Part shown: piece after piece, positions 5,570-13,735 of the stretch | How positions within the stretch are numbered: position 1 is the first letter of the stretch | Layout of the letters: the number at the start of each line of letters is the position of its first letter | Assembly (NCBI GenBank): GCA_015904055.1 | Contig: JABMDE010000039.1 | Coordinates: 4,097-19,389 of the forward strand | Source: Nitrospira sp. | GTDB lineage: Bacteria > Nitrospirota > Nitrospiria > Nitrospirales > Nitrospiraceae | Length of the DNA stretch: 15,293 nt | Reading direction: 5' to 3' | Program-made: the position numbers and the translations under genes | Notes under the pieces: model-generated | Database searches by the model: none | What the model saw: the letters and a program-made list of their open reading frames with translations, nothing else | What the model was told of the DNA's origin: nothing

Positions 5570-8511
5570 GATTTGTGGCCCTGCTGAAGAACGGCAAAGA
5601 GATCATCCACGATAGCAGCGACTTTATCGATATCATCTTCCTCAGCACAGATGGCAAAGGTCACCTGATTGCGTAACTCCCGGAGTTCTTTCTCGCTCCG
5701 CCGCCAGTTCGGATACTGCGCAAACGCACGACCGATCTTCCGTGCAATATCTTCAGCATGCGATATATTCTTGTCACGCAATGTGGCAAACACATAGAAC
5801 GTCAGCGCATCAAGTCCCCGTGCAACCTGCTCCCGCTTCCGTTGTTCGTCTCGTTCGATAGCCTGCAGCAAGGCCGCCAGCGTCTCTTCGGTACCGGTCT
5901 GGCGATCCTCGAAACTCTCCTGCACCGTCCTCGCTCGTTCAGCCATGGCAATGAGAAATGGATCGCCACTGTTTTCTTCCGCCGACTTCTGAATAGCCTT
6001 CACAAGATTGATGATCTTGGTGGCCTTGCCGCCCTGCTGCTGTTTGATTGTCTCAATAGCCTGAGGGTCTAGTCGAACCTGGGACAGCGAGGAGTCTCCT
6101 AAAAACAGCGCGCCGATGTGTTGCTGCACCAGCGCATTTGTCTTCTTTTGAAACGCTCGATCGACATAAATCCGACGAGCATAGGCGTTGCTCACCACCT
6201 GATAGATGGCGGACAGGGTCGTGTAGAGCTGAATAAAAGGCCGCAGGAACGCATCCGGCGAGATGATCTCATAGAGCATCTCCATTTCCTTATACTCCTT
6301 GAAGAACTCCTTCCGGCGGTCCTTATCCCTAAAGTGGTCAATCAGGTTGTCCACGTCCTTATCATCAAAGTTCCGCTGCACCAGTCGGAGATAGTCGGGC
6401 GCCTTGCTCTCCATTTTGGCCTTGAAGAGCTGCTTCAGCAAAGCAAGATCTTTGACGATGACATTGATTTCGTCGCTATCGAAGGCCAACGCCTTTTCCA
6501 GCTTGTCGAAAATCCCGACGAAGTCCAAGACAAATCCATGCGGCTTTACCATTTCCTGTGCTTCATTTTCATACGGGCGGTTCACACGGGCAATCGCCTG
6601 CAGCAGCGTATGGTCGCGCATCGGCTTGTCGAGATACATGGCATAGAGAATTGGCGCGTCGAACCCGGTCAACAATTTCTCGGTGACAATGAGAATCTTG
6701 GGAAATTCGCCGAACCTCGTGAAGGCTTTCCGGATCTGCTTTTCTCTCGTCTCGTCCAAATGCCACTTCTTCATATGAGCGGGATCATTGTTGCTTCCGG
6801 TATAGACGATGGCCGAATATTCAGGCGGCAGAATCTTGTCCAGTTCCTCCTTGTAGAAGGTGCAGGCTTCCCGGTCCACCGCCACCAGAAAAGCCTTGTA
6901 ACCGAGCGGCTCAACGTTCGTTCGGTAGTGTCCCGCCACATAACCGGCCACTTGTTTGACTCGCTCCCGCCCCTTGAGGAAGTTCTTAAGATTGACGGCG
7001 CGGTCGAGGATCTTGTTCAGTTCCTCGATGTCGGCAATCCCCTCTGTCTCGACTAACGAAAGGAATTCCTGTTCCATCAGTTCATGAGGCACCAGCATCT
7101 CGTTCGAGGCCAGGTTGTAGTAGAGTGGCAGGGTTGTGCCATCGTCGATGCTCTCGGCAATCGAATACTTGTGCAGGTAACCCTTGTCATCCTCGCAACC
7201 GAAGGTCTTGAAGGTGCCCAGACCATAGGCGGTCTTGTCGATCGGCGTACCGGTGAATCCGACATACGAAGCGTTCGGCAGTCCAGCCAGCAGATAGTTA
7301 CCGAGATCACCGCCGGTCGTCCGGTGGGCCTCGTCGATCAGCACGAAGATGTTCGAGCGCGTATTCACATTCGCCGGCATGTCGCGGAATTTGTGAATCA
7401 TCGTCACGATCAGGCCGCGATAGTCCTGCCTCAACAGCCTGATCAGCTCGGCCATCGAATAGGCGTGCGCCACGTTCCTCAACCCGACCGCCGCCAGATT
7501 CTTGAGCAACTGATCCTCCAACTCGTTCCTGTCGATCATCAACAAGATCGTGGGCTTGTCCGCCTTCGGCGCTTTGAAGAGCAGCTCGGCCGCTTTGATC
7601 ATGGTGTAGGTCTTGCCGCTGCCTTGCGTATGCCAGACCAGCCCACGAGTCCGTTTCACATCGAGCGCCCGATCGACGACACGATCCACGGCAGCCGTCT
7701 GATGCTGCGCCAGAATCAGCTTGTGCAGCTCCTCGTCCTTTTCCGCGAAGAGAATAAAATCCTTCAACAAGCGCAGCACCATCTGGATCGAGCAGAAGCT
7801 TTTCACCTTCGCTTCGAGCTGTCCCGCTTCCTCATGTTTCCAGCGGAAGATGTTCCGTCGCACCGTGTTCCAGGTCACGCCATACGAAAATCCGATCGCT
7901 TCGGTAGCGGTGAACAGCATCTCCGGCACCATGACTTCCGGCGTCTCCAGATGGTAGCGGCGGATCTGGTCGATGCCGATCGCAATGGCCTCCTCCTTGT
8001 TGGCGTTCTTGCACTCAATCACCAGCACTGGAATCCCGTTGATAAGGAAGACCACGTCTTCGCGGGTCCCGTATCGGACGTTATGGACGGAGAATTCCTC
8101 GGTGACTTCATAGCGGTTCCGCCAGTCCTTGCAGGACCGGGCCAAATCGCCGTAGTCGATCAGGATCAGATCCAGCTCACGGTCGCCGTCAGAAGAGAAA
8201 AATGTTCGCTGGTTGCGGAGATAGGTCAGAAAGTCGCGGTTGCCGTAGATGTCCGAGTGCAGGCGCTGAAGCTCACCGACGAGTGCGCCTTCCGCTTCTT
8301 TGTATTTGGGATTGAATTCACGGACTTTCGCGTGCAGCAGGTCGCCGAAGAAGAGAGACGCGTGGCGGGCTTGCTCTTCGGGAGTGGCCGCGTCTTGATC
8401 GAATCCCCGCCGCCGCTCGGCTTCACCTCGTGGCACATAGATCCAGCCAATCTCTTGGGCGTAAGCCAGGATACGAGCCTGGACCGTCTTGTGCTCACCA
8501 GGTGAGGGCAT
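5566..8511 (-). CDS. hsdR: Type I restriction endonuclease subunit R (HsdR)
   Basis: This 981-residue protein is the ATP-driven translocase and nuclease of a type I system and is near the usual length. An N-terminal PD-(D/E)xK nuclease is seen with D152 in TREDVVF and E166-x-K168 in VIECKNA. The SF2 motor follows: Walker A TQGSGKT (295-301), the DEAH box at 393-396 in LIDEAHRT, GFTGTP at 418-423 and, further on, QAIARVNRPY. The C-terminal third is the helical region that contacts the methyltransferase. All key residues I looked for are present. The ATG at 8511 lies 65 bp beyond the fic stop, the one sizeable gap in the operon. Its 3' end overlaps the YgjP-like gene by four bases. It needs HsdM and HsdS for specificity, and the hsdS frameshift may leave it inactive. 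Confidence 0.97.
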   Translation of the reverse strand: MPSPGEHKTVQARILAYAQEIGWIYVPRGEAERRRGFDQDAATPEEQARHASLFFGDLLHAKVREFNPKYKEAEGALVGELQRLHSDIYGNRDFLTYLRNQRTFFSSDGDRELDLILIDYGDLARSCKDWRNRYEVTEEFSVHNVRYGTREDVVFLINGIPVLVIECKNANKEEAIAIGIDQIRRYHLETPEVMVPEMLFTATEAIGFSYGVTWNTVRRNIFRWKHEEAGQLEAKVKSFCSIQMVLRLLKDFILFAEKDEELHKLILAQHQTAAVDRVVDRALDVKRTRGLVWHTQGSGKTYTMIKAAELLFKAPKADKPTILLMIDRNELEDQLLKNLAAVGLRNVAHAYSMAELIRLLRQDYRGLIVTMIHKFRDMPANVNTRSNIFVLIDEAHRTTGGDLGNYLLAGLPNASYVGFTGTPIDKTAYGLGTFKTFGCEDDKGYLHKYSIAESIDDGTTLPLYYNLASNEMLVPHELMEQEFLSLVETEGIADIEELNKILDRAVNLKNFLKGRERVKQVAGYVAGHYRTNVEPLGYKAFLVAVDREACTFYKEELDKILPPEYSAIVYTGSNNDPAHMKKWHLDETREKQIRKAFTRFGEFPKILIVTEKLLTGFDAPILYAMYLDKPMRDHTLLQAIARVNRPYENEAQEMVKPHGFVLDFVGIFDKLEKALAFDSDEINVIVKDLALLKQLFKAKMESKAPDYLRLVQRNFDDKDVDNLIDHFRDKDRRKEFFKEYKEMEMLYEIISPDAFLRPFIQLYTTLSAIYQVVSNAYARRIYVDRAFQKKTNALVQQHIGALFLGDSSLSQVRLDPQAIETIKQQQGGKATKIINLVKAIQKSAEENSGDPFLIAMAERARTVQESFEDRQTGTEETLAALLQAIERDEQRKREQVARGLDALTFYVFATLRDKNISHAEDIARKIGRAFAQYPNWRRSEKELRELRNQVTFAICAEEDDIDKVAAIVDDLFAVLQQGHKS

Positions 8512-8529
8512 ACTGAATAACCGGCTTTA

Positions 8530-8587
8530 GAAAGAGTGTAATGCGGACCCGAAAGAGTGTACTAACTAGCCTCCCATTACACTCTTT
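8530..8587. promoter_or_regulatory. Operator-like repeats between fic and hsdR
   Basis: GAAAGAGTGTA occurs at 8530-8540 and again at 8551-8561, spaced 21 bp, two helical turns. The first lies within AAAGAGTGTAATG (8531-8543), whose exact reverse complement CATTACACTCTTT is at 8575-8587 and overlaps the fic stop codon. One 10-base word therefore appears three times, two direct and one inverted. This fits a binding site for a regulator controlling hsdR separately from hsdM/hsdS/fic, possibly the Fic protein's own C-terminal winged helix. A 13-bp hairpin with a 31-base loop is the alternative reading. Confidence 0.55.
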
Positions 8588-9653
8588 TCCGTTGTTTTAC
8601 ATGCTTCCGCCAGCGGGCAGCGGGTCCGCGACCGAGACAGACAACCAGGCCTTCCTTTTTCAGATCGAACAAGACACGCCGAATCATATCCCGACTGACC
8701 AGCGGGCAGGCCTTTTCAATATCGGTCAGGCTGAAGTCTGCAACAAAGCCATCAATGGCATTCTTCACTGTATCGGTCTTGCTCCCCCGGCCCTTGCTGA
8801 CTGTGCCAAACCGGCTTTCGAACTCAGCATAGGCCGCCAAAATCGTCGAGAGAAAATACTCCGTCCATGCCAGCACATCGTGCCGGCCCTCGTGCCGGCC
8901 CTCGTGCCATTCCTGTGACGACTTGTATAGGGTATCGTAGTAGGACTGCTTCGTCTGTTCGACAATCCGCTCCAGACTCACATAGCGTCCGACTTCATAG
9001 CCGTGATGATAGAGCAGGAGCAACGAAAGCAGACGAGCCATTCGTCCGTTACCGTCCAGGAAGGGATGGATGCAGAGGAAATCCAACACATAGAAGGGAA
9101 TGAGCAGCAGTGGGTCTAGCTCACCAGCCCGCCCCACATCGGCATACCGCCCATGCAACGTCCGCATGGCTTCTTCGGTCAGATGCGGCGCGACCGGCAT
9201 AAACCTGATACGCTTCTTCCCGCCCGGAAGCGTCTCCGTAATTTCGTTCTGCGTAGCCTTCCAGACCCCACCATGGACACCGGCATATTTCATCAGGTCA
9301 CGATGGAGTTGCAGCACAATGCGCTCGGTAAAGGGCACGTGCTCATGGCTCTGATGAATCGTGTTCAGCACGTCCCGATAGCCGGCGATCTCAGACTCAG
9401 AGCGATTGGCAGGCTTGACCTTCTCTTCGACAATGGCCCGCAACCGCTTATCGTCCGCGACGATACCCTCGATACGGTTCGAAGACTCAGTGCTCTGGAT
9501 CAGCGCCACTTGGCGAAGGTTTTCCAGCATCTCCGGCGCCTGTTTCTTGTACAGTTCCTGCTTGCCCTTATGCTCGCCCAGCTTCCGAATCATCGTAATG
9601 ATCCGCTGCGGCACGACGAGCTTGTCAAGATAAGCCTGACTGAACGAATTCAT
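8577..9653 (-). CDS. Fic family protein (putative AMP-transferase) with inhibitory helix
   Basis: This 358-residue protein has the Fic core motif HPFLDGNGRMARLL from H196, matching HPFxxGNGRxxR, with catalytic His and phosphate-binding loop intact. An N-terminal S58-N-R-I-E62-G63 fits the (S/T)xxxE(G/N) inhibitory helix, so it is a self-inhibited class II Fic enzyme. Fic enzymes transfer AMP, or another nucleotide, to hydroxyl groups of target proteins; the target is unknown. The C-terminal 70 or so residues look like a winged helix (SLTDIEKACPLVSRDMIRRV). The ATG at 9653 overlaps the hsdS stop (ATGA). Fic genes often sit inside type I loci, where they may regulate or guard the system. An EGRH tetrapeptide is duplicated near 251-258 through a 12-bp tandem repeat. 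Confidence 0.92.
   Translation of the reverse strand: MNSFSQAYLDKLVVPQRIITMIRKLGEHKGKQELYKKQAPEMLENLRQVALIQSTESSNRIEGIVADDKRLRAIVEEKVKPANRSESEIAGYRDVLNTIHQSHEHVPFTERIVLQLHRDLMKYAGVHGGVWKATQNEITETLPGGKKRIRFMPVAPHLTEEAMRTLHGRYADVGRAGELDPLLLIPFYVLDFLCIHPFLDGNGRMARLLSLLLLYHHGYEVGRYVSLERIVEQTKQSYYDTLYKSSQEWHEGRHEGRHDVLAWTEYFLSTILAAYAEFESRFGTVSKGRGSKTDTVKNAIDGFVADFSLTDIEKACPLVSRDMIRRVLFDLKKEGLVVCLGRGPAARWRKHVKQRKRV
8879..8908. repeat. 12-bp tandem repeat inside fic
   Basis: CGTGCCGGCCCT occurs twice in a row (8879-8902), followed by a half unit. It preserves the frame and doubles the residues EGRH. Slippage could expand or shrink it without breaking the gene. Confidence 0.7.
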
Positions 9654-10956
9654 GAGACAACCGCTTCCTGTTCCAGAAACGACAAGTCCAGATCGTGGAC
9701 GCGAATCTGCGCGGTCATGAGTTGGCAGAGGAGCGTGCGGAAGAGGTCATTCAAAGTTTGTCTCTTGCGAATGTGTACCCGCTCTTTCTGCTCCAACCCG
9801 GCAAACATGCCTGCAATTTCGTGCTGTTCTTCCCGCGAAGGCATCGGAACCGGATATGTTTTGAGATACCCGCAAGTAAGCGCGCCCTTGGTGCTTCCAC
9901 CTGCCTGACTCACCGAACGTAAATGTTGATAGCGGGTTTGGAAATACCAGAGGACAAACTCGGGCACGATATCCGGAGTGTGAAATTTGGCATAGGCAAG
10001 ATGCTGGCTGATGCAAGTGTCAAACGATACTAATGCCGAATTGCCAAGCGTCTTTCCTTGGCCGGTAATGGCGATAAGGAGACCCCCTGGCTTCACGCAA
10101 GGGAGATGGCATTCTTTTGCCGCCAGTTCTGTAACAAACTCGTCAGCCTCTCTGATAAATCGCTCATGGATTTTTCCGCTGGTCAGCCATGGGATAGAAC
10201 CACCTTCCCAATACCTCGCGTTGTCTCGTTTGGGGGTTGAACCATTACCAATTTTTGCAAGAACGCCAAGGGGCTTAATCACCCAACTCTCTGGCACGGA
10301 GCCGATCTCGGTCTGCTTCTGCCGTTCTCCACGGAGGCCTTCGGTGAAAAGTTTGTGCATCAGCGACTTCTTCAACTCCGCCATCAGCGCGATCAGCCGC
10401 TCCTCCTGCTCAATCACCCGCTGCACCAAGCTCAAAACGGAGACAATCTTCCGCTGCTCGGAAAGAGGTGGGATGGGCAGCGGAAGCTCGCATAGTTTTG
10501 ACTGGGAGAGGTTGGGTATTGTCGTAACATTCCCGCGTCCAAAATAAACGCTGCCAATCTCAAAGGCATACCAAAGCCAGAACAGTACAAACTTTGAATC
10601 TGCGGCTCCATTTTTCAAGCGCGCTCGATGTAGATGGTTCTGGTAGTAGCAGCCGGCAAGTTCACCGCTCCAGATCGCAGTTCTTCCGATGTCGCCGCCT
10701 TCGCAGACGAGCAAATCTCCTGGAACTAAAGCCAGACGTTGTTCCTCCGATTCAGTAAAGTTCATCGCGTCCAAATCCGAAAGGTCAAGCTTCCCCCAAA
10801 ACACGTTCTTTGTCCGAAGGAAAGCACGTTGGCTGTTGCCAACGCGAGTCTTCTTCGACACTTGCTTCCCTGTTGGATGGAAAACAAGGAGTCGAAACGG
10901 TTTACCCGCCAACCAATAGGGAAGTTTCCGATTTCCGTTTGAAGACCTGTGTTCAT
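9650..10956 (-). CDS. hsdS: Type I specificity subunit (HsdS), frameshifted near the 5' end
   Basis: HsdS chooses the DNA target for both HsdM and HsdR. The natural start is the ATG at 10956, overlapping the hsdM stop by ATGA and reading MNTGLQTEIGNFPIGWRVNR. That frame breaks near 10868-10870: after SIQQG it should continue KQVSKKTRV, which lies in another frame. A lost G in a GGGG run (now GGG) explains this. The downstream frame is open to 9650 and can only start at weak codons such as TTG at 10912. It holds two target-recognition segments, each followed by a conserved helical region (PIPPLSEQRKIVSVL and PMPSREEQHEIAGMF). The gene is broken as written unless read through, so it may be a pseudogene, a switchable allele or a sequencing error. 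Confidence 0.85.
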
Positions 10957-12503
10957 ACTGACATGAGCTTCGCTAGAACGCCCTTGAGTAATGTGTCTGT
11001 GGCTTTTGTCTCTTCCTCAAGCACGTCCAAATCCTCCACTATCTCTGCGATCGGCCGGTATTCATCCGCTTCGCCCGTGTGGATATATCGGCTGGGGGAG
11101 ATATTGAAGTCGTTCTTGGCGATCTCGTCTTTGCCGACGATCCGACTGAATTTGTCCTGTTCTTTCCAATCATGGAAGGCTTCGACAATGCGGCGGATGC
11201 TTTCGTCGGGCAGGTAGTTCTTAGGATCGCCTTTGGTGAATTCTCCGCTGGCGTTGATGAGGAACAGCTTGGCTTTGCGGTCTTTCGGCTTGACCTTGTT
11301 CAGAAGGAGAATAATTCCCGGCGCGGTGGTGTTGTAGAACAGGTTCTCCGGCAGGTAGATGACGCCTTCGATCAGATCCTGCTCGACGAACCAGCGGCGC
11401 ACGTCTTTTTCTTTATTCGTATTGGCATTACCCGATCCGCGCGAGGCGGCACCGGTATCCAGAACAATCGCCGCTCTCCCCTTCTCATTCAGACTCGCCA
11501 GCCCGATCTGAACCCAGCCCCAGTCGGCCTTGCGGCCTGGGAAACCTGCGCCTTTCGGAAATCGGTCCCATTCGTCCGCATCATAGTCCTTCTCCGTCCA
11601 CCAATCTTGATTCCACATGGGATTGGTGACGACACGGTCGAAGGTCCTGAGGCGGTTTCGCTGACGGAACTTGGGGTTCTTGAAGGTGTCGCCGATTTCG
11701 ATCTCGCCTTCCATGTCATGAATGATCATGTTCATGTTCGCCATGGCCCACGTTTCGGCGACGTACTCCTGGCCATAGAGCCTGAGCGGCGCGAAATTCA
11801 TTTTGGACCGTAGGCTCATCTTCTCGTCCAGCGCCAGCTCGCACTTGATGAGCAGCCCGGCAGACCCACAACAGGGATCGTAGATTTCCATGCCCGGTTC
11901 CGGGTCCATAATCTTCGCCATGACCATACCGACTTCGCCTGGTGTATAAAACTCGCCCGCACTGGACACGCTGCCTTCAGCAAACTTGCGGATCAGATAT
12001 TCGTAGCTGCGTCCGATGATGTCCGGCTCCACATCAGCCAAACCAAGCCGTTTCTCGCTGATGCGCTCAATCAAATTGCTGAGCCGGTCATCGGCCAGAT
12101 CACGTACGCCGTGGGTGGTGGCGTTGAAGTCCACTCGGTCGATGATCCCTTTGAGCAACGGGTTCTCGTCGGCAATGGCCCGGAGGTGCGTTGTGAGCTG
12201 CTCGCCGATTTTATCGGCCAGTTTGCGGATGATGGTCCAGACCGGCTGGTCTGGATCGTTTGGTTTGAGCGGGAGATAGAAACGAACGAGCTTCTTGTCG
12301 TGCTTGACCAGCTTGAACGCTTTGGTGCGCGAACCGACTTCCTTGGCGATGCGGTTCAGCTCATCGTCAAATACATCGCAGAGCCGCTTCGTAAAAATGA
12401 GTGGGAGAATATAGTCTTTATACTTTGGCGCGTCCTTCGCTCCCCGAATGGAACAGGCCGCATCCCAAATCCAGCTCTCAAGTGTTTTATCAGTCTGCGG
12501 CAT
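10953..12503 (-). CDS. hsdM: Type I DNA methyltransferase subunit M (HsdM)
   Basis: This 516-residue protein is the N6-adenine methyltransferase and core subunit of the type I complex. The N-terminal HsdM domain (WIWDAACSIRGAKDA, KYKDYILPLIFTKRL) is followed by GEFYTP at 184-188, SAM-binding motif I D209-PCCGSAG and catalytic motif IV as NPMW at 294-297. NPMW replaces the commoner NPPF/NPPY; I recall this NPMWNQ form in a known HsdM subgroup, so it is not taken as a defect. The ATG at 12503 is chosen over an upstream TTG (12524) because AAGGA lies about seven bases before it. It is the first gene of the operon; its promoter must lie between here and repeat B copy 2. With a broken hsdS it would lack target specificity. 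Confidence 0.96.
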   Translation of the reverse strand: MPQTDKTLESWIWDAACSIRGAKDAPKYKDYILPLIFTKRLCDVFDDELNRIAKEVGSRTKAFKLVKHDKKLVRFYLPLKPNDPDQPVWTIIRKLADKIGEQLTTHLRAIADENPLLKGIIDRVDFNATTHGVRDLADDRLSNLIERISEKRLGLADVEPDIIGRSYEYLIRKFAEGSVSSAGEFYTPGEVGMVMAKIMDPEPGMEIYDPCCGSAGLLIKCELALDEKMSLRSKMNFAPLRLYGQEYVAETWAMANMNMIIHDMEGEIEIGDTFKNPKFRQRNRLRTFDRVVTNPMWNQDWWTEKDYDADEWDRFPKGAGFPGRKADWGWVQIGLASLNEKGRAAIVLDTGAASRGSGNANTNKEKDVRRWFVEQDLIEGVIYLPENLFYNTTAPGIILLLNKVKPKDRKAKLFLINASGEFTKGDPKNYLPDESIRRIVEAFHDWKEQDKFSRIVGKDEIAKNDFNISPSRYIHTGEADEYRPIAEIVEDLDVLEEETKATDTLLKGVLAKLMSV

Positions 12504-12591
12504 GGCGTTCGTCCTTACTACCAAACTGGCTGGACGACGCGAAGGATACAGCTTTTCCTTGTAGGAATCACTAGTCGTATTGGCAGCCTAA

Positions 12592-12625
12592 ATGCGTCAA
12601 GTATGAGTCAAGTTATCAGTCAACC
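12592..12625. repeat. Three 11-bp direct repeats at the edge of repeat B, copy 2
   Basis: ATGCGTCAAGT, ATGAGTCAAGT and, after one T, ATCAGTCAACC parallel the trio at 3723-3756, but the variable fourth base is A or C in different units. They lie 49 bp from the SIMPL stop and about 90 bp upstream of hsdM. Confidence 0.7.
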
Positions 12626-12673
12626 TTCTTGAGAGTTCCAACTACGAGGGCAGCACAGAACGGACCTTCGCGA

Positions 12674-13405
12674 TCAGTTCGGTGCAATTTCGTAGACCAG
12701 CGTGACGGTCGCTTCAACCTTCATTTCGCCCGGGGAGATCGGCGGCGCCCCTTCCCCCACATCCATCGCCATCATCGACCGAGCCATATGGGGAACTGGC
12801 CGAACCACATGGCCGCCTTCGTTGACTGAGAGCACCCGTACAAGTTTCACGCCCAACGCCTCGCTCAACGCGGCCGCTTTTTCATGGGCCCTGGACGCAG
12901 CGATCTTCAATGCATTCAATCTCGCCGGCTGCTCATCTCGCAAAGCCCAATGTAGCCCCTGAAAGTGGTTGACACCCGCGGCCAGGACATCCTCGATCAC
13001 CCTGCCAATCTTATCCAGGTTCCGTACTTCCACCGTCACGGTGTTGCTCATCAGATACCCGATGATTTCCGGCAAAGCAGGCGGCACGTCGCTGGGACGC
13101 TTGGGCGGCGGTTTATACTGAGGAGACACCGTGAATGCAGAGGTCTGGATGCGCTCTTTCTCGATGTTGTGATCCCGAAGCCGCTCCATGACCTTGGTCA
13201 TCACGGTGTTATTCTGTCGTTGCGCATCGGTCAACGAGCGAGCCGCAGTGTCCATACCAAACATAATAAACACCTGGTCCGGCGCGAACGTCAGGCTGCC
13301 GGTAGCCGACACCGTGATCGTCGGCGGCTCCGGCCTGAGCTCATCATGAGCCTGTATGGCACCAGTCCACACTGCAAGCAGCGCGAGCACTGCAACAACA
13401 ACCAT
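12674..13405 (-). CDS. SIMPL-domain (DUF541) exported protein, copy 2
   Basis: This is a full-length paralogue of the gene at 3805-4536: 243 residues, signal peptide 1-19 with likely cleavage after IQA, and the same single SIMPL domain. The start at 13405 has AGGAGGAGA just upstream. The longer frame back to 13453 is disfavoured because the sequence before the ribosome site differs by one base from copy 1 and would give unrelated residues. Differences from copy 1 are scattered (M/L, T/M, C/R, SSDVRPAS versus PSDVPPAL) with no stop or frameshift, so both copies appear to be kept functional. The signal implies export. It is probably transcribed alone, with upstream sequence (13406-13735) shared with copy 1. 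Confidence 0.9.
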   Translation of the reverse strand: MVVVAVLALLAVWTGAIQAHDELRPEPPTITVSATGSLTFAPDQVFIMFGMDTAARSLTDAQRQNNTVMTKVMERLRDHNIEKERIQTSAFTVSPQYKPPPKRPSDVPPALPEIIGYLMSNTVTVEVRNLDKIGRVIEDVLAAGVNHFQGLHWALRDEQPARLNALKIAASRAHEKAAALSEALGVKLVRVLSVNEGGHVVRPVPHMARSMMAMDVGEGAPPISPGEMKVEATVTLVYEIAPN

Positions 13406-13735
13406 GGGGTCTCCTCCTGCGTGGAAGCCAACCATCTCTGCAGCGATCTTCATACGTCGTCAACCTACCCCGCAGTTGCGTCCGGTGCAACTGACTTGCC
13501 CCCTTGCTCATCGCGAACAACTTGACGACAGCCGCTCCGGCAACAACACACCCGTGAACCGCCGCGATCTGCGCGCCGCAATCGAAATAGTACTGGCCGG
13601 CACGCCGGTAGACTGCAAACACCGACCCAGCATCGGCTGTTGCATCAAGTGGAAGTAAGGGAAGGTTCTCTCCTACATCTGACCTGTATTATTTGGGCTT
13701 GTCTACTATAGGCCGATGAAAGAAGTGCTCGAAAC

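Larger units (their letters stand above)
12592..13735. repeat. Repeat B, copy 2
   Basis: This is collinear with 3723-4870. The left edge again coincides with the first 11-bp direct repeat, and the right edge is GAAAC at 13731-13735. Beyond it the sequence is unrelated to repeat A, unlike the copy 1 junction. It ends directly at the stretch with DnaA-box-like sites. Confidence 0.95.

Noticed and set aside
7084..8505. A 473-codon open frame on the plus strand opposite hsdR
   Set aside because: It lies entirely antisense to a gene with all HsdR motifs, shows no domain pattern, and is explained by codon bias of the real gene.
11079..11813. A 244-codon plus-strand frame opposite hsdM
   Set aside because: It is a shadow of the methyltransferase coding frame with no recognisable motif or ribosome site.
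12541..12569. A fourth 29-bp leader element upstream of hsdM
   Set aside because: Only about 15 of 29 bases match. The ends agree (GAAGGATAC and AATCA) but the middle does not, so it is not above what chance could give.
13344..13622. A 92-codon frame in repeat B copy 2 overlapping the SIMPL start
   Set aside because: Copy 1 stops after 47 codons and the extended part overlaps the SIMPL signal peptide in another frame, so it is not conserved as a gene.
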